A stretch of DNA of 64,000 nucleotides, from NCBI GenBank assembly GCA_009712635.1, contig WASS01000015.1, positions 682,001 through 746,000 on the forward strand. The letters run 5' to 3'. This document shows, in pieces, positions 58,007 to 64,000 of this stretch (its first letter is position 1; each line of letters starts with the position of its first letter). The position numbers and the translations under genes were made by a program. The notes under the pieces were generated by a model. That model was not told the origin of the DNA. It was given only the letters and a program-made list of their open reading frames with translations, and made no database searches. Origin of the DNA: Hungatella sp. GTDB lineage: Bacteria > Bacillota > Clostridia > Lachnospirales > Lachnospiraceae.

Positions 58007-58651
58007 CTATCCTGTCTTTCTCCGTGTTTTCAGACGTACTCCTTCTTCCACAATCCTAAACTGAAATTCGATGCCATGTAGAATTTCATCTATATCTGCC
58101 GATTCCATAAAATACATTGCCATGGATTTTGCCACAAGGAATAGCAAAAGTTCCAGCAGATCCGAAAGCTCATCCACATCGGAAACCGGACAGATGTTAC
58201 GATCCAGCTTATCAAAGCAGTCACGAATCAGTTCCCTCTCTTCCCTGCTTTTATTAAAAAATTCTTTGAAGCCTATAATGCTTGTTTCCGTCATCAGCTT
58301 TGCATCCAGAAAAATGTTTTTATAAAATATAAAATCCTGTTGTTCCCGCCCGTAGTGAATTAACACAAGGATTGAATTCCAGAACACCTGATAAATATTA
58401 CCTTCACATAATTCCATATTTTCATTGAACCATAGCTTACAGGATTCCTGAAAATCATGGAGCAAATAAGCCAGCAAATCTTCCTTATCTTCAAAATATG
58501 TATAAAAACTACCTCTGGATATATCAGCCTCTTTAATAATCTGGTTGATCGAAACATCGGAAAAGGAGAATCTGGAAAACTCACGAATTGCCGCCCGTTT
58601 AATTTTTTCACGTTTTATATCAGGCAAATGTAAAAAACGCTGTGTTGGCAT
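58007..58651 (-). CDS. TetR/AcrR-family regulator
   Basis: 214 aa. N-terminal HTH: IKRAAIREFSRFSFSDVSIN then QIIKEADISRGSFYTYFEDKEDLL in parts (18-60). The C-terminal ligand domain is helical and not conserved. The start is ATG 58649-58651 (MPTQRFLHL) with AGAGG 5 nt upstream; the frame is open 22 codons earlier, across the promoter. It is the first gene of the efflux operon and probably represses it through the palindrome overlapping its -35. Confidence 0.92.
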   Translation of the reverse strand: MPTQRFLHLPDIKREKIKRAAIREFSRFSFSDVSINQIIKEADISRGSFYTYFEDKEDLLAYLLHDFQESCKLWFNENMELCEGNIYQVFWNSILVLIHYGREQQDFIFYKNIFLDAKLMTETSIIGFKEFFNKSREERELIRDCFDKLDRNICPVSDVDELSDLLELLLFLVAKSMAMYFMESADIDEILHGIEFQFRIVEEGVRLKTRRKTG

Positions 58652-58681
58652 AAATTCCTCTACTTTCTTAAATATAAAAAG

Positions 58682-58709
58682 TTTATAAATTTTATTAAAT
58701 AAATGACAA
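58682..58709 (-). promoter_or_regulatory. promoter of the TetR-efflux operon
   Basis: Minus strand: TTGTCA (58704-58709), 16 nt, TATAAA (58682-58687). The -35 lies inside the perfect palindrome at 58703-58717. Confidence 0.65.
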
Positions 58710-58717
58710 CTTGTCAT
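58703..58717. promoter_or_regulatory. perfect 15-bp palindrome, probable TetR operator
   Basis: ATGACAA-C-TTGTCAT. Perfect 7-bp arms around one base, overlapping the operon -35, the usual place of a TetR-family autoregulatory operator. Confidence 0.7.
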
Positions 58718-58722
58718 CTTAT

Positions 58723-58765
58723 GGATAAAACATATGGCGGAAAAATTCCGCCATATGTTTTATCC
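58723..58765 (-). terminator. long hairpin after CBP3
   Basis: GGATAAAACATATGGCGGAA, three bases, then the exact 20-nt complement. It lies 20 nt after the CBP3 stop. The T-tract is inside the stem rather than after it, so termination efficiency is uncertain. Confidence 0.7.
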
Positions 58766-58784
58766 TGTCTTTGTCAGAGCATCA

Positions 58785-60536
58785 TTAGCTTTCTACGTAA
58801 AGAGAAGTAATATCATTTCCCTTCTGATCGTAGCAACGGTCATCACCATCTTTTGCTTTGTGCTTATTCTTCTGAACAGTACCAGAAGTATTTACAAGCT
58901 TATAGGTAATTCCAGCTTTTCTGGCTGCTTCATAGTTAACGTTGTAGTACTCGTCATACTTGTCTTTAACTGCCAGCTTTTCATCATCTTTTACAAGCCA
59001 GCTCTTGCCTTCATCACTTGCCTTGCCTTCTGCTTCAAGATCATCCATAAATTCATCTGTATCAAGAATGTTATATGCTGTCTTAGTTACTCCGCCATCT
59101 TTTGTCTCTTTGATTTTAACTACAGAATATTTGTCATCCTTATCTGCTTTTAACAGCATACCAGCCAGATAATACTTGTCATCATCAACGCCTGTTTTAC
59201 CGGCTCCTTTAAATGTACCGGATTTATTAAAGAAGAAATTGAATGATTCTCCGTCGATTTCAACATTCTGCTTATTTGTCTTCATGGAACCATCACTGCC
59301 GCTGCCGAAATAATATAAGTAGTAGCCTTGATCCAGCCAGTGATTTGCATTGTCTTTAAAACGGTCTTCTGTATCAAATGGGTAATCGTCATCATCGTCA
59401 TCAATGATTTCTACAATATCTTTATTAGGGTTGTTATCTTCAAACTTATAGAACTTCATGCCGCTCTTCATTCTTCCCTTGGAGTCAAAGGCATACTTCT
59501 TACCATTAATGGTCTTGATTTCACCGGCAACCAGCTGTCCGTCATTGTCTGAATAATACCAGAAATCTTCATCATCATTATATTTTTCTAAGTGCAGATT
59601 CTCATCAGGAACCACCTTGAACCAGCCCTTGGTAATTCTTGCGCCATCTTCAGGAGATCCGAAATATCTCCATTCTCTTGTGTAAGTATTTGCTCCCTGA
59701 CCGGAAGAAGCTGTGGCAGCGGTTGCTTTTGCAGTTGTTGCAGTTGCATCCCAAAGAATCCACTCTGCATTCATACGGCCCCACTCATCAAAGCTGTACT
59801 TCTTTCCATTGATGGTTTTTCCGTCTTTACTTGTCTGTTTCTTACCGTTGCTCTTGAACCAGAACCAACGCTCCTGCTCTTCATCGTCAAAGGTATTGTG
59901 GCTGGAAACTCTTGCGTTTCCATCTTTTGCAGCATCGTCGTAATCGTCGTCTTTGATTTCGATACTTGACCAGCCTATGGTCTTTGCACCATCATCTTCT
60001 TTGCCGCAGTAATAAATTCCTTCTTTCCATGCGTCATCGCCGGTTTCTCTTTCCCCGTCGTCGTTGATCCAGCCGTAAAGCATCTTGCCTTCGTCATCAA
60101 AAACGTACTCTTTGCCGTTAATATTTTTAAAGGATGCGGTATCACTGCTGGTAGAGCTCTTATAAGCTTTACCATTGGAGCCAAAATAGTACCAGTGATT
60201 TACAGGTTCTTCATCATCCTCGCCGCCGTCATAATCCTCGTTCTCCATGGATACCCACTGATTGGTTACCATAGCGCCGTTGTCATCTACATAATAGTAG
60301 TCGTCATTGTATTCCACGATAACATCAGTTGACATCTCACCGCTGTCGTTTAAGTAGAACCAGTTGTCACCGGATTTTGCCCACTTCTCTGTTTCTTTGT
60401 CTCCGCTTCTGTTGTAATACACCCATGTACCATTTTCTTCCTGCCAGCCAGTCGCTGCGAAAGAAGACATGGAAGCACCTAATGCCAGCAGTGCTGCTGT
60501 AGATAAAACAGCAACTAATTTGGTCTGCTTTCTCAT
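58785..60536 (-). CDS. secreted cell-wall-binding repeat protein (CBP3)
   Basis: 583 aa, the largest of the three paralogs. Signal peptide MRKQTKLVAVLSTAALLALG with cleavage near SFA-ATG. Aromatic wall-binding repeats throughout (WVYYNRSGDKE, NWFYLNDSGEMSTD, HWYYFGSNGKAY, KKYAFDSKGRMKSG), separated by very acidic inserts such as EIIDDDDDDYPFDTED. No catalytic domain recognised. The start is ATG 60534-60536 with AAGGAG 10 nt upstream. Next to two tyrosine recombinases on the opposite strand. Confidence 0.85.
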   Translation of the reverse strand: MRKQTKLVAVLSTAALLALGASMSSFAATGWQEENGTWVYYNRSGDKETEKWAKSGDNWFYLNDSGEMSTDVIVEYNDDYYYVDDNGAMVTNQWVSMENEDYDGGEDDEEPVNHWYYFGSNGKAYKSSTSSDTASFKNINGKEYVFDDEGKMLYGWINDDGERETGDDAWKEGIYYCGKEDDGAKTIGWSSIEIKDDDYDDAAKDGNARVSSHNTFDDEEQERWFWFKSNGKKQTSKDGKTINGKKYSFDEWGRMNAEWILWDATATTAKATAATASSGQGANTYTREWRYFGSPEDGARITKGWFKVVPDENLHLEKYNDDEDFWYYSDNDGQLVAGEIKTINGKKYAFDSKGRMKSGMKFYKFEDNNPNKDIVEIIDDDDDDYPFDTEDRFKDNANHWLDQGYYLYYFGSGSDGSMKTNKQNVEIDGESFNFFFNKSGTFKGAGKTGVDDDKYYLAGMLLKADKDDKYSVVKIKETKDGGVTKTAYNILDTDEFMDDLEAEGKASDEGKSWLVKDDEKLAVKDKYDEYYNVNYEAARKAGITYKLVNTSGTVQKNKHKAKDGDDRCYDQKGNDITSLYVES

Positions 60537-60605
60537 AATAAATGCACTCTCCTTTTTTTCTTTTTGAAATTTTTCAGATGAAATTCCTAATTGCATCACA
60601 TGGCT

Positions 60606-60634
60606 ATTATACTTCTAATATTGGAAATTATCGA
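60606..60634 (-). promoter_or_regulatory. candidate promoter of CBP3
   Basis: Minus strand: TCGATA (60629-60634), 17 nt, TATAAT (60606-60611); the -35 matches 4 of 6. Confidence 0.5.
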
Positions 60635-60694
60635 AAGCAAAACCTATTTTTACCACTATTTATGCTTTATTTTTACTATTTTTTCGAATATTTC

Positions 60695-60723
60695 TTGATT
60701 TTTTAATGAACAGTTTATATACT
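60695..60723 (+). promoter_or_regulatory. promoter of the tandem recombinase operon
   Basis: TTGATT (60695-60700), 17 nt, TATACT (60718-60723). The -10 lies in the spacer of a 10-bp inverted repeat. Confidence 0.65.
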
Positions 60724-60738
60724 TATGTTAAACTGTTC
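60708..60738. repeat. 10-bp inverted repeat around the recombinase -10
   Basis: GAACAGTTTA, 11 bases, TAAACTGTTC, perfect arms. Arm length and spacing fit either a repressor operator or a tyrosine-recombinase core site. Confidence 0.7.
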
Positions 60739-60768
60739 TTGTTTGATTCTAAAAGGGAGATGGAAGAT

Positions 60769-61632
60769 ATGACGAAAGGAAACGTAATAAACGAAATTAC
60801 AACCGGTAACAAAAGCGTCGTCGAGCAAAGCCTTGATGATTTCCAGGAATATTTAAAAATCAACAATATGTCTGCAAACACCATTCACGTATATCTGTTT
60901 GCAGTCAGACAGTTTCTTGACCTCTACCATGTAGTCAGTCATGACAATCTCATGCTCTATAAGTGCTATTTAATGGAACATTACAAGCCGCAGACAGTAA
61001 ATTTAAGAATTCGTGCCCTGAATTGTTATATGGAATCTTTAAAGCTTGCTTCTTCAAAAATGCTGATGATACGCATACAGCAAAAAACTTTTCTGGAGAA
61101 TATCATTAGTCAGGCGGACTATGAGTATCTGAAAAACTGTCTCATCCGTGATGGGAACATGCTGTATTATTTTGTGGTTCGATTTATGGCTGCAACCGGG
61201 GTGCGTGTCAGTGAGCTTGTAATGGTAAAAGTAGAGCATGTGAAACGGGGATACATGGATATTTATTCCAAAGATAACAAAATAAGGAGAATCTACTTTC
61301 CAAAAAACCTGCGCACAGAAGCTCTTAACTGGCTGAATCGGATCAGCCGTGTCAGTGGATACGTTTTCTTAAATCGTTACGGCGAACCGATTACTCCTGC
61401 CGGAATACGGGGACAGCTGAAAAAATTTACAGCTTTATACGGACTGGATCCAAAGGTAGTCTACCCTCATTCCTTCCGCCATCGTTTTGCTAAAAATTTC
61501 ATTGAAAAATGCGGAGATATTTCCATGCTATCTGATATTCTGGGTCATGAGAGCATCGAAACCACCAGAATTTATCTGCATAGAAGCAGTACGGAACAAA
61601 AACAGATTGTAAATCAGATTGTGAATTGGTAG
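60769..61632 (+). CDS. tyrosine recombinase, XerC/D-like (first of a pair)
   Basis: 287 aa. N-terminal SAM-like core-binding domain (about 20-95) and catalytic domain with all residues present: R146 (ATGVRVSEL), K171 (SKDNKIRRIYF), H234 and R237 (HSFRHRF), H260 (LGHESIETT) and nucleophile Y269. The start is ATG 60769 with GGGAGA 8 nt upstream; the frame opens further upstream across the promoter. It could be a cellular XerC/D-type enzyme, an element integrase or a DNA invertase. No other mobile-element genes nearby. Confidence 0.9.
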   Translation: MTKGNVINEITTGNKSVVEQSLDDFQEYLKINNMSANTIHVYLFAVRQFLDLYHVVSHDNLMLYKCYLMEHYKPQTVNLRIRALNCYMESLKLASSKMLMIRIQQKTFLENIISQADYEYLKNCLIRDGNMLYYFVVRFMAATGVRVSELVMVKVEHVKRGYMDIYSKDNKIRRIYFPKNLRTEALNWLNRISRVSGYVFLNRYGEPITPAGIRGQLKKFTALYGLDPKVVYPHSFRHRFAKNFIEKCGDISMLSDILGHESIETTRIYLHRSSTEQKQIVNQIVNW

Positions 61633-61638
61633 AAAATT

Positions 61639-62484
61639 ATGGTGAATGATGAATTAATAAACGATTTTAGAAAATACCTTAAGAAGAGAAATTTATCGGG
61701 AAACTCCATAACTGCATATGCCGGCAGTGTACGTCTTTATTTCACTTTGTATGATGAGGTTACCCCTGAACATCTACAGCAGTATAAGAGCTATTTAATT
61801 CCGCGTTACAGACCGGCTACCGTGAATCAGCGTATTTATGCCATTAACCATTTTTCCCGTTTTTTAACAGAGACCAATGAAGTGGATTCCATTGTCTTGT
61901 CCTCTTACCGCCTCCCCTCTGTTAAAGTACAACAGAAAACCTTTCTGGATACCATTATCTCCAATGAGGATTATGAGATCTTTAAAGAAAAACTGAAAGA
62001 AGAAAAAAATTATTTCTGGTATTTTATTGTACGGTTCCTGGCTGCAACAGGCGCGCGGGTCAGTGAACTGATTCAGATAAAAGAGGAGCATTTAAAGCTT
62101 GGTTATCTGGATCTCTATTCCAAGGGAGGAAAGATACGCCGAATTTACTTTCCCGATTCCCTCTGTGAAGAGGCACTGGCATGGTGCCAGGAGCGTGGAG
62201 TAGAAAGCGGTTTTCTGTTTTTAAATAAAGCCGGACATTTAATTACCCCCCGTGGTATTAATTACCAGCTAAAACATCTGGCCAGCCGTTATGGAATAAA
62301 TCCGGATACCGTCTACCCTCATTCTTTCCGGCATCGTTTTGCAAAGAATTTTTTAGCCCGCAACAATGACATATCGCTGCTTGCAGATTTATTGGGACAT
62401 GAGAGCATTGAAACTACAAGAATCTACCTCACCCGCTCCAGCGAGGAGCAGCAACAGTTACTTGACGAAATTATCACATGGTAA
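61639..62484 (+). CDS. tyrosine recombinase, XerC/D-like (second of a pair)
   Basis: 281 aa, clearly homologous to the preceding gene; long identical runs occur around the active site (HSFRHRFAKNF, LGHESIETTRIYL). Catalytic set R140, K165, H228, R231, H254 and Y263 complete. Starts 6 nt after the first stop with no good ribosome binding site, so translation probably depends on coupling. The complete active sites suggest both act, perhaps as a heterodimer like XerC-XerD. Confidence 0.9.
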   Translation: MVNDELINDFRKYLKKRNLSGNSITAYAGSVRLYFTLYDEVTPEHLQQYKSYLIPRYRPATVNQRIYAINHFSRFLTETNEVDSIVLSSYRLPSVKVQQKTFLDTIISNEDYEIFKEKLKEEKNYFWYFIVRFLAATGARVSELIQIKEEHLKLGYLDLYSKGGKIRRIYFPDSLCEEALAWCQERGVESGFLFLNKAGHLITPRGINYQLKHLASRYGINPDTVYPHSFRHRFAKNFLARNNDISLLADLLGHESIETTRIYLTRSSEEQQQLLDEIITW

Positions 62485-62559
62485 GCGTATTTTTTTATTA
62501 TTTCATGTTTCTTTTTTCTGATTTCTGAGATATAATTTCAAAAAGGAGGATAATACGTG

Positions 62560-63780
62560 ATGCTAATCTCTTTTCGATTTAAGAACTTCCGTTCCTTTTT
62601 GGACGAGACATATGTTAATATGAAGGCGGTCACCTACAAAGAACTTCCTGACCATCTGATTTCATTTGACAACCAGAAGCTGATAAAGACACTGGCTGTC
62701 TATGGACCTAATTCAAGCGGGAAAACCAATATTTTTCTTGCCTTTGCCAGTTTTCACTCTCTGATTTTCTGGCAGCTGTTTCCTTCCCAGGCATCTTATA
62801 AAAACCGCTTTATTAATCTTTTGCAGCTGAATTCCATGGACAAGATTGTACCCTTTGAACGGGGTGAGCCAGAGACTCCCCCAACTGAAATGGAAGTATC
62901 TTTTATAAGCGGCAACAGGATTTATGAGTATGGGATCTCCATCTGTTCCCAGAACATCCTGACGGAACACTTAACCGTCGATCATCACCTGGTATTTTCG
63001 CGTACTGCAACTGAACTTTCCTACGGTCGTTTCTATGAAAAATGCATGCGTTCCAAATCGGGGATCCGCCCTCATGACAACCGGTTGTTTTGTTCCATTC
63101 TGTCATCTATGGATATTCCCGAAATAAATGCAATTATGAAGCCTTTTGAGAACTTTTTCTCCAGTAAAATTCATTATTATTTTGACGATCTGGAGATGTT
63201 TCAAATTCTTGGCAACACTTTGATGGATGGAAAGTTATTTAAAGTCCTGGAAAATCCGGAGGCGATCAATTTCGGACTGAGTCAGCTTCGCAAACTGGGG
63301 ATTCCTGTAGAAGACATTATAATTGAAAACGGGATTCCAAAACTGGGATATCTTACTAAATCCCGGTTAAGCGGTCAGTCATTTATCAAATATATGAATA
63401 TTACGGATATCTCCTCCGGCACTCTTAAAAATCTGTTTATGTTTTTAAGAATCTTTGAACTGAGCAAAAACGGAGGTATTCTGATGGTTGACAGCATTTC
63501 CGGTGAATTTCATCCTACTGTCATCAAGTTTATTGTTGATTCATTTCAGCAGGAGATGAACAAGAATATACAGCTTATTTTCTCAACTCACGACATCTCC
63601 ATTTTGAATAATCAGCAGTTTCGACGTGATGAGGTAGCCTTTGTAGACATGAATGAATACGGAGAATCCAGACTCTATACCCTTGCTGATATCAAAGTCC
63701 GGTCTGATGCCAGCTTTTCCAAGGATTACCTTCTTGGTAAATACGGGGCAATTCCCCTAGTCAAGGATACGATCTTTTGA
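62560..63780 (+). CDS. AAA family ATPase, OLD/RloC-like without TOPRIM
   Basis: 406 aa. Walker A YGPNSSGKTN (G49-T56) follows the N-terminal LISFRFKNFRSFLDE typical of SMC-like AAA_15/AAA_21 ATPases. The signature region TDISSGTLKNLFMFLRI, a Walker-B-like segment GGILMVDSISGEFHP and the H-loop LIFSTHDISIL are near the C-terminus. No nuclease or TOPRIM domain follows. Relatives often act in phage defence with a partner protein; none is encoded next to it. ATG with GGAGG 10 nt upstream; a GTG one codon earlier has 7-nt spacing. Confidence 0.85.
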   Translation: MLISFRFKNFRSFLDETYVNMKAVTYKELPDHLISFDNQKLIKTLAVYGPNSSGKTNIFLAFASFHSLIFWQLFPSQASYKNRFINLLQLNSMDKIVPFERGEPETPPTEMEVSFISGNRIYEYGISICSQNILTEHLTVDHHLVFSRTATELSYGRFYEKCMRSKSGIRPHDNRLFCSILSSMDIPEINAIMKPFENFFSSKIHYYFDDLEMFQILGNTLMDGKLFKVLENPEAINFGLSQLRKLGIPVEDIIIENGIPKLGYLTKSRLSGQSFIKYMNITDISSGTLKNLFMFLRIFELSKNGGILMVDSISGEFHPTVIKFIVDSFQQEMNKNIQLIFSTHDISILNNQQFRRDEVAFVDMNEYGESRLYTLADIKVRSDASFSKDYLLGKYGAIPLVKDTIF

Positions 63781-63783
63781 TGC

Positions 63784-63814
63784 AAAAAAAAGACACACTA
63801 TGTGTCTTTTTTTA
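63784..63814. terminator. bidirectional terminator, AAA ATPase / DUF1934-type gene
   Basis: AAAAAAAGACACA-CTA-TGTGTCTTTTTTT; perfect stem with T-runs on both strands between two convergent genes. Its right end overlaps the stop codon of the minus-strand gene. Confidence 0.92.
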
Positions 63815-64000
63815 ACTCAGAAGATGAATACTTGCAGTATCTTTAGAACATACCTCAAGCACAATATTGCATTCTGAAACATGCTGGTAATTAATATCCA
63901 GAGAATAATCCACCTGAACTTTCAGACGATCCTCTTCCTCCGCAATCCTGATATCGTTGGTTCTGATCCCGATCATCAGCTCTCCAAATGGCGTTGCATA
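63812..64000 (-). CDS. DUF1934-type beta-barrel protein, C-terminal fragment
   Basis: 62 residues before the stop TAA are in the window; the start lies to the right. The peptide includes YATPFGELMIGIRTNDI, then LKVQVDYSLDINYQHVSECN, matching the C-terminal half of the YwiB/DUF1934 lipocalin-like family. Function unknown in the family. It is convergent with the AAA ATPase gene. Confidence 0.75.
   Translation of the reverse strand, partial: YATPFGELMIGIRTNDIRIAEEEDRLKVQVDYSLDINYQHVSECNIVLEVCSKDTASIHLLS

Noticed and set aside
60769-62484. Tandem recombinases as part of a prophage or transposon
   Set aside because: No phage, transfer or attachment-site genes nearby and no flanking direct repeats seen; a mobile element is not claimed.

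Overview
The window reads as a chromosomal segment of a low-to-moderate GC, Gram-positive anaerobe of the Clostridia, most likely a Lachnospiraceae member related to Lacrimispora or [Clostridium] saccharolyticum. The genus is inference. Grounds are the type-Z zinc-ribbon S14, the Gram-positive zinc-lid adenylate kinase, the KOW protein between map and infA, choline-binding-type cell-wall repeats, strong AGGAGG ribosome binding sites and AT-rich -35/-10 promoters. Nearly all housekeeping genes are on the minus strand, so the window is best read from right to left.

Layout by coordinate. 1-14480: a nearly complete S10-spc-alpha ribosomal superoperon in the order rpsJ, rplC, rplD, rplW, rplB, rpsS, rplV, rpsC, rplP, rpmC, rpsQ, rplN, rplX, rplE, rpsN, rpsH, rplF, rplR, rpsE, rpmD, rplO, secY, adk, map, KOW gene, infA, rpmJ, rpsM, rpsK, rpsD (cut by the window edge). 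It has promoters in front of rpsJ and rpmJ. 14800-29800: an accessory block with two secreted cell-wall-binding repeat proteins, a 33% cysteine mini-protein divergent from a SAM methyltransferase, a membrane acyltransferase, a two-component system, nanE with an RpiR regulator, a subtilisin-like protease, motAB and a secreted DUF5722-type glycosidase-like protein. 29820-34372: the str operon rpsL-rpsG-fusA-tuf, with a perfect consensus promoter before rpsL and a separate tuf promoter. 34577-42137: a carbohydrate cluster with two ABC permeases, an uncharacterised 832-aa protein, a GH105-type unsaturated uronyl hydrolase, an AraC regulator and a sugar-binding lipoprotein. 42275-49819: rpoB-rpoC. 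49950-51332, plus strand: a small membrane protein and Mn-type superoxide dismutase. 51400-58651: a TetR/TolC/TolC/adaptor/RND efflux operon. 58785-60536: a third cell-wall-binding repeat protein. 60769-63780, plus strand: two tandem tyrosine recombinases and an OLD-like AAA ATPase. The right edge holds the C-terminus of a DUF1934-type protein.

Working together: the ribosomal, translation-factor and RNA-polymerase genes form the usual growth-rate block, but it is split at rpoC/rpsL and at tuf/rpsJ by accessory genes, and each following segment has its own promoter. The sugar cluster looks built to import acidic oligosaccharides and process them in the cytoplasm. The two-component system is flanked on both sides by nearly identical 18-bp direct-repeat elements (period 11 bp). 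One lies in front of the second cell-wall-binding protein and one in front of a short terminated transcript or the regulator itself, which suggests a small local regulon.

No tRNA, rRNA, CRISPR array or insertion sequence was recognised. The best candidates for something new are the 11-bp-period repeat elements, the cysteine mini-protein with its possible shared divergent operator, the 832-aa protein, the RND pump with two TolC-like partners in a presumed single-membrane cell, and the tandem recombinases whose promoter is bracketed by an inverted repeat.
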